Assembly: GCA_017992695.1 (NCBI GenBank) | Contig: JAGOOC010000001.1 | Location: 92,289-156,288, forward strand | DNA: 64,000 bases | Origin: Bacteroides sp. | GTDB lineage: Bacteria > Bacteroidota > Bacteroidia > Bacteroidales > Bacteroidaceae | Direction of reading: 5' to 3' | Part shown: one piece after another, positions 54,677-63,417 of the stretch | Position numbering within the stretch: position 1 is the first letter of the stretch | How the letters are laid out: every line of letters begins with the position of its first letter | Program-made: the position numbers and the translations under genes | The notes under the pieces: model-generated | What the model was told of the DNA's origin: nothing | Database searches by the model: none | What the model saw: the letters and a program-made list of their open reading frames with translations, nothing else

Positions 54677-55489
54677 ATGGCAAATTTATTCAGTGTAAAA
54701 GACAAAGTAGTAATAATCACCGGAGGAACAGGCGTATTGGGACGCGCCATTGCCACTCATCTGGCAGAAGAAGGCGCCAAGGTAGTCATTCTGGGACGTA
54801 AAGCAGAGATGGGTAATGAAATCGTCTCAGCAATCAAAAGCAAAGGTGGCGAAGCTCTATTTCTGGTTACCGATGTGCTCGATGCTGCTGTCTTGGAGCA
54901 GAACCTAACCGATATTCTTCAAGCTTACGGACGTGTAGATGCACTGCTGAATGCTGCCGGAGGCAATATGCCCGGAGCCACCATTGCCCCCACAGGCACT
55001 TTCTTCGACCTCAAAGTAGCCGAGTTCCAAAAAGTGCTTGAGTTGAACCTTACGGGCACCGTGCTACCTACTCAGGTATTCCTCAAACCGATGGTAGAGC
55101 AGAAAAGCGGTACAATCGTTAACTTCTCGTCTATGGCAGCCTTCCGCCCCATGACGCGTGTGGCCGGATACGCTGCTGCCAAAGCCGGTATCTCCAACTT
55201 TACCAGCTTCATGGCCACCGAAGTAGCCAAGAAGTTTGGCGAAGGCATCCGCGTAAACGCGATTGCGCCGGGATTCTTCCTCACCGAACAAAACCGTAGC
55301 CTGCTGACTAACCCCGACGGAACGTATACCGAACGCGGACAAGACGTCATCCGTCAAACTCCATTCGGCCGCATGGGTCGTGCCGAAGAGCTTTGCGGAA
55401 CGATTCAGTACCTCATCAGCGATGCATCGAGCTTCGTAACCGGCACAGTAGCGGTAGTCGATGGTGGCTTCAATGTTTTCACCATGTAA
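54677..55489 (+). CDS. SDR-family oxidoreductase, probable fructuronate reductase/D-mannonate oxidoreductase
   Basis: Cytoplasmic short-chain dehydrogenase of 270 residues ([17 protein letters not shown]). The cofactor motif TGGTGVLG is at about 15-22. The catalytic residues follow the SDR pattern, with Ser in VNFSSMAAF and YxxxK in GYAAAKAG. The C-terminal ends with a [15 protein letters not shown] strand typical of the family. It is placed next to mannonate dehydratase, 44 bp upstream. In Bacteroides and Bacillus-like YjmF systems such SDR enzymes interconvert fructuronate and mannonate in glucuronate breakdown. The exact substrate is inferred from this neighbour. Confidence 0.85.
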   Translation: MANLFSVKDKVVIITGGTGVLGRAIATHLAEEGAKVVILGRKAEMGNEIVSAIKSKGGEALFLVTDVLDAAVLEQNLTDILQAYGRVDALLNAAGGNMPGATIAPTGTFFDLKVAEFQKVLELNLTGTVLPTQVFLKPMVEQKSGTIVNFSSMAAFRPMTRVAGYAAAKAGISNFTSFMATEVAKKFGEGIRVNAIAPGFFLTEQNRSLLTNPDGTYTERGQDVIRQTPFGRMGRAEELCGTIQYLISDASSFVTGTVAVVDGGFNVFTM

Positions 55490-55533
55490 CTGTGCACCTA
55501 TACCCTATTGGACAATTAACAAATCATCATCCT

Positions 55534-56703
55534 ATGTATTTATCCGAACAAACCTGGCGCTGGTATGGCCCAAATGATCCTGTCAGCTTATGGGATATCA
55601 AACAAGCCGGAGCTACCGGCATTGTTAACGCCCTGCACAACATCAAGAATGGCGAAGTGTGGAGCGTAGAAGAGATTATGAAACGCAAAGCACTGATCGA
55701 ATCGGTTGGCCTGCGCTGGTCGGTAGTAGAGAGCGTACCGGTACACGAGCATATCAAAACGCAAACGGGAGCTTTTCAGCAGTATATCGACAACTACAAA
55801 GAGAGCCTGCGCAACCTAGGCCAATGTGGCATTCACATTGTTACCTACAACTTCATGCCGGTACTCGACTGGACCCGCACCGATTTAGCTTACGAACTGC
55901 CCGACGGTTCGCGTGCCCTTCGCTTTGAACGTGCCGCCTTCGTCGCTTTCGACCTCTTCCTCTTGAAACGCCCCGGTGCCGAAGCCGACTATACCGACGA
56001 AGAGAAAGCTAAGGCCAAAGCTCGCCTGGCTCAGATGAGCGATGCCGATAAACAACTCCTCATACGCAACATGATTGCCGGCCTGCCCGGTTCCGAAGAG
56101 AGCTTTACGCTCGAACAGTTTCAACAAGAGCTCGACCGTTACCAAGGCATTACCTCCGAGAAGCTGCGTGCCAACCTCATCTACTTCCTGCAAGAGATTG
56201 CGCCTGTGGCCGATGCTGCCGGTGTAAAACTGGTGATTCACCCCGATGATCCACCCTGCTCTATTCTTGGTTTACCCCGTATCATGAGCTGTGCCGCCGA
56301 TTTCCGGGCACTGATTGCTGCCGTTCCCAATGAGTCGAACGGCCTTTGCCTCTGCACCGGTTCACTCGGTGTAAGTAGCGCCAACGATCTTGAAAGCATG
56401 ATGAAAGAGTTTGGCAACCGCATCAACTTCGTTCACTTCCGCAGTACTCAGCGCGATGCCGAAGGCAATTTCTACGAAGCCAATCACTTGGAGGGCGATG
56501 TGGACATGTACTGCGTGATGCGCGCCTTTCTCGAATTACAACAACAGCGTCAGGTATCCATCCCCATGCGTCCCGACCACGGACACCAGATGATAGACGA
56601 CTTGAAGAAAAAAACAAACCCCGGCTACTCCTGCATCGGCCGCTTACGCGGACTGGCAGAGCTACGAGGATTGGAGATGGGGATAGCGAAGTCTATCTTT
56701 TAA
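55534..56703 (+). CDS. uxuA: Mannonate dehydratase
   Basis: Converts D-mannonate to 2-keto-3-deoxygluconate in the hexuronate pathway, 389 residues from the ATG at 55534. A longer frame overlaps the upstream gene. The UxuA opening is visible ([25 protein letters not shown]). Metal-binding and catalytic segments follow: [22 protein letters not shown] with His, and a final [11 protein letters not shown] with Asp and two His. The barrel ends with [18 protein letters not shown]. It forms a two-gene operon with the SDR gene and handles saturated glucuronate. The unsaturated uronate from GAG lyases enters by another route not encoded here. Confidence 0.95.
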   Translation: MYLSEQTWRWYGPNDPVSLWDIKQAGATGIVNALHNIKNGEVWSVEEIMKRKALIESVGLRWSVVESVPVHEHIKTQTGAFQQYIDNYKESLRNLGQCGIHIVTYNFMPVLDWTRTDLAYELPDGSRALRFERAAFVAFDLFLLKRPGAEADYTDEEKAKAKARLAQMSDADKQLLIRNMIAGLPGSEESFTLEQFQQELDRYQGITSEKLRANLIYFLQEIAPVADAAGVKLVIHPDDPPCSILGLPRIMSCAADFRALIAAVPNESNGLCLCTGSLGVSSANDLESMMKEFGNRINFVHFRSTQRDAEGNFYEANHLEGDVDMYCVMRAFLELQQQRQVSIPMRPDHGHQMIDDLKKKTNPGYSCIGRLRGLAELRGLEMGIAKSIF

Positions 56704-56728
56704 TCCAGCGGCTGTATTGCTCCAAGCG

Positions 56729-56785
56729 CAACCTATTACCAACGTGCCCAAACTCAGAGTTTACAGGCACGCTGGTGATAGGTTG
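56729..56785. terminator. Bidirectional hairpin between uxuA and the OMP gene
   Basis: Inverted repeat of 20 bp (56729-56748 and 56766-56785) with two non-Watson-Crick positions, each a G-U pair on one strand. The loop holds an extra AAACTC/GAGTTT pair. It is followed by a T-rich stretch on the plus strand and lies between convergent genes. Confidence 0.65.
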
Positions 56786-56822
56786 TTGTTCTATACAAGC
56801 AAAACAGACACCCTCCTGCCAT

Positions 56823-59159
56823 CTACTCTTGCACCTTCAATATACCGATTTCATTATCTGCGTTATTCAAATTCTTCCGAGCTTTGTTCAATGATTTTCC
56901 GTAGCGCAATTGATACGTAACCCCCACAACCAGCATGTTTCCATTGTCTTTGATGCGCACCGCTTCATGATAAGGATTTGCTTTCGACAACGAAGTTGTT
57001 TCGCTTTTCCATGCACGAGTAAACGGGTAGTAAACGCCCGCTTTGAATTGAAATTGGCCTGTATTATACCCTACCAAAGCAGAGGAGTAGTTCTCGCTAA
57101 GATTAATGATCTCTCCCACAAGACTTTTTTGCGGACGTGTGTATGCATAAGACAGGTTCCAATTCTTATAATACCCCTGCATTGAAGCCGACCAATAGAG
57201 ATTGTGTAACGCATGCTTATACCCTACTCCCGAAGAAGCATAACGATTCCATCCTCCCGTAACCGACAGGTTCATGCAATTGAACAACCTTGACAGGTTT
57301 ACGTCCAACTGCACATTTGTTTGTTGGTTATAGTCCTGATTTTTGTATTCAGACAAGAATTCACCTCGGTTAGTATCATAAAAGGTATACATCGAGATCG
57401 GATTTATTGCTTTCGTGTGGCTCACCCATAAATTTGCCTTCAGCTTCTTCTTGGTATACGTGAATAGAAAACGATTACGAATCGTGTTATATGCTTCCAG
57501 TTGAGGATTTCCTTTGATAATCAGCAAGTCTTCGTACGCCTGCTCCACATTGCTCAACTGAGAGAGCGACGGGAGCGTTGGGGTGAGTTGAAACAGGTAA
57601 CTCACCTTCATATCCTTCCACAAAGGATATAGCAAACTCACTGTGGTTAAGTTACGGGTGTACGAGCGTTTATCAGTTCGGTCATCAACCGTGTACAGTT
57701 TCACTCCTGTACCCAGCGAATACGACAGTTTCTTTACTCTCCCCGACCACTCTCCATAAAAGTACGTATTGCCCGAAGTCATCCGCGTCTCTTCCGTAGT
57801 GTTTCCTGCATAGTCGTTCTTCGTATAACTCTGTACGTGACGCACACTTGCACTCAAACTCTGGCTCTTAAACGACTTTCGGTAAGTAGCTTCGCCAATC
57901 AACGACTTTCGGTTGTTGGCCACCTTGTTGGCAATCAACTGTTCCGGCTTGTTCTCGTACCTATCCAACAAGTTTCTGTCATAATCACTCGATGCCAACG
58001 TACCCACAACATTCAGCTCCAGCGACTGCTCCTTCTTAAATTTCTGAATAAAGAATAGATCGAGTGATGGCGAATAGACCTCGAACACCGCTTTACTGTT
58101 ACGCACAAAGTCGATAGCCTGATCTTTTTCCGTTTGCCGTATGTTCGCATTGATCGATGTATGCTGCCTTCCTATGTTGTTGAGAAAAGTAGCGCTAAAC
58201 ATGCTTCGCTCATTGATCTGAAGCGCATACCCCAAATTGATATCCTGTGACAGGTATCCGAAAGGCGAATGCAATCCGTTGCTCACCCGCTCTATCCGCC
58301 TCTCCTCTCCGGCAAAAGCCTCTGTTCGGTCTGTCCACCGCTTGGTGTAATCCCTCCAGCTGTTGTTGTACAGCAGCGTAAACTCCGATTTCTTATAATT
58401 AAAACTGTTGCTAAGTGTTCCATTCAGAAATCCCGTCATGGGCGAAGCCATTGCGTTTACATAGACGTTTCCCCCGGTTTGTCGCTCCTTCAGAATGAAG
58501 TTAATCACCCCTCCCACCCCTTGGTTGGCATAGCGTATCGAAGGGTTGTTGCTGTATTCTATTCTTGCTATCTCGTCCGGCTTCACCCCCAGCACCTGCT
58601 CGCGCGATTGAGGTCTTCCGTTTATCTGATAAACAGGAGCCTGACCATCTATCGTTGCTCGTTGTTCGATTGCATTCACGCTCATCCCCGGCAAACTGAG
58701 CACCTGAAGCAAATCCATGCTTCCCGATGAAATTTTCACCTGTTCCGCCCGTGGAAAAACAATCATTTTATCTACCTTTTGAATAATGTGACTCCCTTGC
58801 ACAGTCACCTCCGAAAGTTCGATCGTCTTTTCTGTATCCTTGACCGATAATCGTATCGCACCCAGATTCACGTTCCGATCGTTGTTCCAATCAATAAGGA
58901 AACTAACAGGCTGAAAGTCGGGGCTATTCACTCGAAAGATATATCGCCCTTGTGGAAGCCCTTTCCACATAAAAGCTCCGCCGGGCGAAGTAAGGCTAGC
59001 GGTTGTTGTCAACGAGTCTACCGTCATTACACACACGTTGATGTAATCAGCACTTTGTTTGTCATCACGTTGCAGCTTGCCGCTTAACTTGAAGTCTTTG
59101 GCAGAGGCGGTGATAAAAGATAGAAAAATGAGAAATAAGGCCGATAATAAGTGTTTCAT
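56823..59159 (-). CDS. Outer-membrane beta-barrel protein (TonB-receptor-like)
   Basis: Exported protein of 778 residues with a signal peptide (MKHLLSALFLIFLSFITASA). A carboxypeptidase-regulatory-like domain comes first (FKLSGKLQRDDKQSADYINV to LDWNNDRNVNLGAIRL, about 22-110). A plug-like region follows (SMDLLQVLSLPGMSVNA, VYQINGRPQSREQVLGVKPDEIARIEYSNNPSIRY split across residues 150-205), then a long barrel rich in aromatic strands. It fits the Bacteroidetes outer-membrane beta-barrel family related to TonB-dependent receptors but shorter than SusC, and no SusD partner exists. The adjacent upstream gene encodes a TPR regulator on the same strand, which probably controls it. The cargo is unknown. 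Confidence 0.87.
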   Translation of the reverse strand: MKHLLSALFLIFLSFITASAKDFKLSGKLQRDDKQSADYINVCVMTVDSLTTTASLTSPGGAFMWKGLPQGRYIFRVNSPDFQPVSFLIDWNNDRNVNLGAIRLSVKDTEKTIELSEVTVQGSHIIQKVDKMIVFPRAEQVKISSGSMDLLQVLSLPGMSVNAIEQRATIDGQAPVYQINGRPQSREQVLGVKPDEIARIEYSNNPSIRYANQGVGGVINFILKERQTGGNVYVNAMASPMTGFLNGTLSNSFNYKKSEFTLLYNNSWRDYTKRWTDRTEAFAGEERRIERVSNGLHSPFGYLSQDINLGYALQINERSMFSATFLNNIGRQHTSINANIRQTEKDQAIDFVRNSKAVFEVYSPSLDLFFIQKFKKEQSLELNVVGTLASSDYDRNLLDRYENKPEQLIANKVANNRKSLIGEATYRKSFKSQSLSASVRHVQSYTKNDYAGNTTEETRMTSGNTYFYGEWSGRVKKLSYSLGTGVKLYTVDDRTDKRSYTRNLTTVSLLYPLWKDMKVSYLFQLTPTLPSLSQLSNVEQAYEDLLIIKGNPQLEAYNTIRNRFLFTYTKKKLKANLWVSHTKAINPISMYTFYDTNRGEFLSEYKNQDYNQQTNVQLDVNLSRLFNCMNLSVTGGWNRYASSGVGYKHALHNLYWSASMQGYYKNWNLSYAYTRPQKSLVGEIINLSENYSSALVGYNTGQFQFKAGVYYPFTRAWKSETTSLSKANPYHEAVRIKDNGNMLVVGVTYQLRYGKSLNKARKNLNNADNEIGILKVQE

Positions 59160-59240
59160 AAGTAAGAGATTTTTTAAATAACCGTTCTATTATTTAATTA
59201 TTAGGGAATTAAAATCATGTTTAGTACTCTTAAGAGAATG

Positions 59241-59248
59241 CAAAGGTA
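59241..59248 (-). promoter_or_regulatory. -7 promoter element TACCTTTG for the OMP gene
   Basis: Exact TAnnTTTG match on the minus strand, 81 bp before the ATG at 59159, leaving an AT-rich leader. Confidence 0.6.
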
Positions 59249-59280
59249 TGTGCAAGAAGTCATATATTCATACAATATAG

Positions 59281-59300
59281 TTCGCAAATAATTCGCAAAT
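59281..59300 (-). promoter_or_regulatory. Direct repeat operator candidate upstream of the OMP promoter
   Basis: Two copies of ATTTGCGAA on the minus strand with an 11-bp start-to-start distance (plus strand TTCGCAAAT at 59281 and 59292). They lie 32-52 bp upstream of the -7 box. This is a suitable place for binding by an activator such as the TPR/HTH protein encoded next door. Confidence 0.45.
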
Positions 59301-59335
59301 CCATTGTGAACTGCAATAAAATAACGTACAACTCA

Positions 59336-61089
59336 CTAGAAATCAGCTATAAAAGCATCTAGCATCTTTGGTATTCCCGGAACGCCATGTATCTTTTTAT
59401 AGAGTCTCTCTCGTATACTAGACACAGAGCTTCTCGCCTTAACAATTAAATGAGCAATATCAGACGATAAAACAGACATCTTTAGAAGGTAACAAACACG
59501 AAGCTCCACCTCTGTAAAATTAGGATAAAGCGTATATAAACGATTCGTAAAATTATCAAAAGTAAGATCAAGCTCTATTTGGAGTTTTGTCCACTCCTCT
59601 TCAGTCAACTTCGCCTGAGGATTTTTACTTTTCTCTATAACAGTAAAATAGATCTCTGACTTACGGAATGCACTTAACAGTGTTTCTCGTTCTGTATATA
59701 AAGCCGTTATATGATTATTCTTTTCCTCCAACAGACGGCTTTTTACAATAAGCAATTCTTCTCCAACTAAGTCATTTTGCTCTCGAGCAACAATCAGTTG
59801 TTTCTTTAAGAGTAAGATTTGTTCATTATTCAATTCTATCTGATGCAAGCTCTCCTTATGACTTCTTTCTTCAAAAAAACGCAATCTGCGTTCTTGTTCT
59901 AATTGCTGTTGCTTTCTCTTGTGCTCACGATAGAAAACGGCTGTAATGATAAACAAAAACACAAGTCCGCCTGCAATCAATTGATAAATGAAGGCTTTGT
60001 TTTTCGCATTAGCTAATGCCAGACGGTCATTCTCTTTTTCAACATGCCGATAGCTATAAAGCATCTCTACCTTTTTCACTGATTCTGTATCAGTTATTTT
60101 CTGTATAGAGTCTTGATAAATCAGATACTGATCTATATAAGTTAATGCTTCTTTATCTCGAGAGCTAGCTCGTTCTATCTGATAAAGATCCAAATAAGCA
60201 CCACTTTTGATATAAACACTTCTTGATTGTATAGCTTTATGATAATAGAAACTTGCAGAATCAATTTTATTGATTCCCTTATATAATTTACCCCAAATTA
60301 AATTATTAGGAGCTACATTTTCGTTACCTAGTAGATTAGCGGAAGATTGAATTAGTGCAGCACGAGCTTCTTCATAACGCCCTAATTGGAGGTAAACACC
60401 AGCCAGTTCACTTTGAATAACGCTCATCCTGCGCGTATTATTAATGCGTTTAGCAGACTGAAAACCAGCTTCGTAATAATACAATGTGCTATCTGCATTG
60501 TGTTGAGCCGTAAATGCTCTACCTATATTACGCAAAGCGAAAGGCAGTATAAGAGTGTCCTTTGCTAAAGAGTAATAGTGATAAGCCTTCTTATGGATAG
60601 GTAAAGCCTCATCATATAATTTTTGATACATATACAATGTGCCCATCTGTGCATACGTACGTCCCAATATCTGATACTCCTTTCCGTCTTCCGAGGCATC
60701 TATAGCCTGTTGAAAAAATTTAATGCGCGAGGTGCATCCTGCATATCGCGATACACACTGCCCAGATAATAATAAGCTTCCATCCTCTGAGCAGGCGTTC
60801 CGTGATTCTCGTAATAATGCACCACAGCTTTCATCAACGAATCGGAAGTGTGGGGAACGTAACATTTGTCACTTGCTTTCACCGCAAGCAGCCAGTAATA
60901 CATCTGTACTGCTTTACTCTGCTCTGATATACAGTTTTTTAAACCAAGCAGAAGGGTTTGTGCACTGTCAGGGGCAGTGTCCATAAGTTGTTCGGCCCGA
61001 AGCATGGTTGCGGGATAATGAGGAGAGCGTTGGCAAGAGAAGAGACTCAACAGCACCCACAAGGTCAATTGCAGTCGGATATAAGGCAT
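59336..61089 (-). pseudogene. TPR-domain transcriptional regulator split by a one-base frameshift
   Basis: The N-terminal part runs from the ATG at 61089 (MPYIRLQLTLWVLLSLFSC, a lipoprotein-like signal) through TPR-type helices to NFFNRL and a stop at 60700. The C-terminal part continues in the -1 frame from about 60718 (FFQQAIDASEDGKEYQ) to 59336. It holds further TPR repeats, a membrane helix (FIYQLIAGGLVFLFIITAVFY), a long charged coiled coil and a C-terminal HTH-like region (FTEVELRVCYLLKMSVLSSDIAHLI, RSSVSSIRERLYKKI). Joined, it is a typical Bacteroides membrane-bound TPR/LuxR-like regulator of about 584 residues. It lies just upstream of the OMP gene it may control. It may be a phase-variable, slippage-expressed or decayed gene, or a sequencing artefact. 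Confidence 0.8.
60713..60722 (-). other. Slippery site at the frameshift
   Basis: The minus-strand reading is TTA AAT TTT TTC. A-AAT-TTT fits the X-XXY-YYZ slippery heptamer in the zero frame, and the T6 run is one base short of the T7 that would keep the frame open. A -1 ribosomal slip or addition of one U during transcription would restore the protein. Confidence 0.6.
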
Positions 61090-61113
61090 AACAGATTTGA
61101 TTAGAACGAATGA

Positions 61114-61121
61114 CAAATTTA
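61114..61121 (-). promoter_or_regulatory. -7 promoter element TAAATTTG for the TPR regulator
   Basis: Exact TAnnTTTG match on the minus strand, 24 bp before the ATG at 61089. It supports that start over the upstream ATG at 61170. Confidence 0.55.
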
Positions 61122-61130
61122 GTTTATTTT

Positions 61131-61183
61131 TTAATAAAAAAAGAATAAGTCCCTGTATTTTTAATGACAAACACAGGGACTTA
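61131..61183 (-). terminator. Intrinsic terminator of the DUF4488 gene
   Basis: On the minus strand an 11-bp perfect stem (61173-61183 with 61146-61156, sequence TAAGTCCCTGT and its complement) is followed by TTCTTTTTTTATT. It separates the DUF4488 gene from the TPR regulator promoter. Confidence 0.8.
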
Positions 61184-61256
61184 ACTCATTTCATATATTT
61201 CACTTGCGCAATTACATGAAGTGCGCCTTTTAAACCAGGCACAAAACAGGTATGCT

Positions 61257-61754
61257 TTACCTCACAAGGTCTTCGGGAAATTTAGCCGGCATTTTTAACC
61301 GCTTCCAGGTTTCATGAAACCAGGAATTCAGTTCATTGCCGTTCTTATCTTTTTCGATGTAATATTTCAAATGAAGCAATTCATCATTCACTAGTTCAAA
61401 CTCAATAACATTATCTCGGTTATCAAATATCGGAAGATGAATATTCTTGATGATGCTTTCCTTGTAACTGGTGTTGCTCAACTGTTTATACGTGCCATAA
61501 CCGGTGATAATCGCATCCGATCCGGGAATGAGGGTGAAGTTAACGATTCGCCCATCATCGCTCAGCACCTTGAACGTAGTAGTGGGTTTCAGCACTCCCG
61601 GAACATCCGGTATTTCCGAAACATAATGGCAGAGTTGCCAGATACCATTCAAATTGGCCGGCTGAAACCTTACTTCATTCTGAGCCATTGCGTTTGTTAC
61701 CGCCAACAGCATTACTGTCAGCATGGTAAAGAAATAAGTCTTCTTCATATTCAT
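61257..61754 (-). CDS. DUF4488 family exported protein
   Basis: Small exported protein of 165 residues. A signal peptide ([23 protein letters not shown]) precedes a lipocalin-like single domain with [20 protein letters not shown] at the start. A strand series follows ([32 protein letters not shown]), then a final [10 protein letters not shown]. This fits DUF4488, a Bacteroides family of unknown function. The first ATG (61754) and the one two codons later (61748) are both possible. It is monocistronic, with a -7 box at 61792-61799 and a good terminator. Neighbours give no functional hint. Confidence 0.82.
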   Translation of the reverse strand: MNMKKTYFFTMLTVMLLAVTNAMAQNEVRFQPANLNGIWQLCHYVSEIPDVPGVLKPTTTFKVLSDDGRIVNFTLIPGSDAIITGYGTYKQLSNTSYKESIIKNIHLPIFDNRDNVIEFELVNDELLHLKYYIEKDKNGNELNSWFHETWKRLKMPAKFPEDLVR

Positions 61755-61791
61755 TCAGTTATTAGTTAAAACTACGAGGATCAGTATAGAA

Positions 61792-61799
61792 CAAATATA
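61792..61799 (-). promoter_or_regulatory. -7 promoter element TATATTTG for the DUF4488 gene
   Basis: Exact TAnnTTTG match on the minus strand, 37 bp upstream of the ATG at 61754, with a TTTTG block about 20 bp further upstream. Confidence 0.6.
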
Positions 61800-62007
61800 A
61801 AGATTAATTTCAAGAAACAAAAGATTATAGCAAATAAAAAATAATTGTATTTTCAGCATGATCGTCAATTCTCTTCGCCTTGTTGCTGCATACTATCCTT
61901 CAAAACTGAGTCAAAGGCAAATATTATTTATTTTCGAGCAATAGCAATAGAAAACTACTATGAATTATCTGTTTACCTTTTATAAGCTATCTCCTTTTCT
62001 TTCATTG

Positions 62008-62107
62008 TATTAGTAGTCGGCTTATAACGCGACAATGGTCGTTTTATAAGCCGACAATAGTCGACATGCATACCGACTATTGTCGCATTGCATTCCGACC
62101 ATTAAAA
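62008..62107. repeat. Array of 22-bp-period dyad units (CGAC-N4-GTCG)
   Basis: Three full units CGAC-N4-GTCG start at 62030, 62052 and 62074, with centres AATG, AATA and TATT (the last is AATA inverted). Half units occupy the flanking positions at exactly 22 bp: 62008-62019 keeps only the right arm and 62096-62103 only the left. Units 2 and 3 form a 12-bp perfect hairpin. Spacers are 10 nt. The array sits in a 500-bp intergenic region (61755-62254) between divergent genes. The rest of that region holds their promoters and AT-rich DNA. Confidence 0.85.
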
Positions 62108-62217
62108 CTAATAATAATAAACAGCTAACTTCCCTATAAAAAGAGGTTAGCTATCGGATGCTTTAGTGTTAAATGACAGTACTCTACCAATCACACCAAA
62201 GATAAAAGAAATAACTA

Positions 62218-62225
62218 TATCTTTG
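62218..62225 (+). promoter_or_regulatory. -7 promoter element TATCTTTG for the HGSNAT-like gene
   Basis: Exact TAnnTTTG match 29 bp upstream of the ATG at 62255. Confidence 0.6.
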
Positions 62226-62254
62226 CACACAACCCTAATTAACTTCAATACATT

Positions 62255-63409
62255 ATGAAAATCGCTTCGCTACAACGGGTTGCCTCAGTCGATGTACTGC
62301 GGGCACTCACCATGTTTCTCATGCTTTTCGTGAATGACATTCCCAGCTTAACCAATATTCCTCATTGGCTCGAACATGCCGAGATGAACGAAGATATGCT
62401 GGGTTTCTCGGATACCATTTTCCCGGCGTTCCTCTTTTGTATGGGGATGTCTATCTCCTTTGCCATTCAAAATCGATATAAAAAAGGCGATACGCACCTG
62501 CAGGTTGTGATGCACATCTTCTGGCGCACAGTAGCACTGGTAGCCATGGGGCTCTTCTCGGTCAATAGTGGAGGTGTTGACGGACTGTCACATGCGTGGT
62601 TTTCTATCTTAATGGTTATTGGGTTCTTTCTTACTTGGGGGGTATATCCCAAAGTGGAAGGAAAAAAGAAATTCCTTTATACCGGGATGAAGATAACAGG
62701 GGTCTCTCTACTAACCTTTCTCGTACTTTTTAAAGGGATGAATGGTCAACCGTTTGAGCAGAAGTGGTGGGGTATTTTAGGTCTTATCGGATGGACATAT
62801 GCCATCTGTGCTTTGATTTATTTGTTTACACGAGAAAGTTTGAAGTGGAATGCAGCAGTGTGGTTGCTCTTTATGGGGCTTGTTCTACTGAATCATGCAG
62901 ACGCATTACCGTTGCCATTTATCCCCAGTGACATGACGCTGCATGCCTTTGGTATGTCGGGGCTGCTCACTTCACTACTGATGCAGCAATATGCCCAAAA
63001 GGAACGTTCCGGGAAGTTTATCGCTGTGCTGTGCGCCTTGGGGATAGTTATGCTTATAGCGGCTTTCGTTTCACATCCGTTCTGGATTATCTCCAAGATA
63101 CAAGCTACTCCGACTTGGCTCTTCTTCTGCTTGGCAGCGTTTCTCCCACTCTTCGGCTTCTTTTACTGGCTCACGGACGTGAAAGGCAAGGCGAATTGGT
63201 TCGACCTCATGAAGCCGGCAGGGACAGCTACGCTGACCTGCTACGTCATTCCATATGTATGGTACTCGGTACAGCAACTGGTGGGTTGGCATTACCCTGA
63301 AGTACTGACCGAGGGTATTCCGGGATTGTTGAAATCGGCCCTATTCTCCTTAGTGATTGTAGGCATCACCGGCCTACTGGTGAAGGCGAAGGTTAAGCTT
63401 AAAGTGTAG
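62255..63409 (+). CDS. Multi-pass membrane protein of the HGSNAT/DUF5009 acyltransferase type
   Basis: Inner-membrane protein of 384 residues with about ten hydrophobic helices. The N-terminal RVASVDVLRALTMFLMLFVND matches the conserved R-x-x-S-x-D-x-x-R-G-like entry of the family that includes heparan-alpha-glucosaminide N-acetyltransferase (COG4299, DUF5009). The second block GFSDTIFPAFLFCMGMSISFAI is also characteristic. In lysosomes the homologue acetylates glucosamine ends of heparan sulfate across the membrane. The bacterial proteins are thought to move acyl groups to sugars, but the acceptor is unknown. The gene has its own promoter and faces an M16 peptidase gene. The distance to the GAG genes is too large to infer a link. 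Confidence 0.85.
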   Translation: MKIASLQRVASVDVLRALTMFLMLFVNDIPSLTNIPHWLEHAEMNEDMLGFSDTIFPAFLFCMGMSISFAIQNRYKKGDTHLQVVMHIFWRTVALVAMGLFSVNSGGVDGLSHAWFSILMVIGFFLTWGVYPKVEGKKKFLYTGMKITGVSLLTFLVLFKGMNGQPFEQKWWGILGLIGWTYAICALIYLFTRESLKWNAAVWLLFMGLVLLNHADALPLPFIPSDMTLHAFGMSGLLTSLLMQQYAQKERSGKFIAVLCALGIVMLIAAFVSHPFWIISKIQATPTWLFFCLAAFLPLFGFFYWLTDVKGKANWFDLMKPAGTATLTCYVIPYVWYSVQQLVGWHYPEVLTEGIPGLLKSALFSLVIVGITGLLVKAKVKLKV

Positions 63410-63417
63410 CGGAATGG

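Noticed and set aside
60700-61170. Separate small lipoprotein gene
   Set aside because: Its end runs directly, by one base of frame change, into the TPR sequence of the following frame, so it is the front part of one gene.
62008-62107. Invertible promoter segment flanked by recombinase sites
   Set aside because: The inverted copies are only 10 bp apart, no -7 box lies between them, and no site-specific recombinase gene is nearby.
61755-62254. Small RNA or riboswitch in the 500-bp gap
   Set aside because: Apart from the dyad array and two promoters, I see no conserved RNA motif or terminator that would support an RNA gene.
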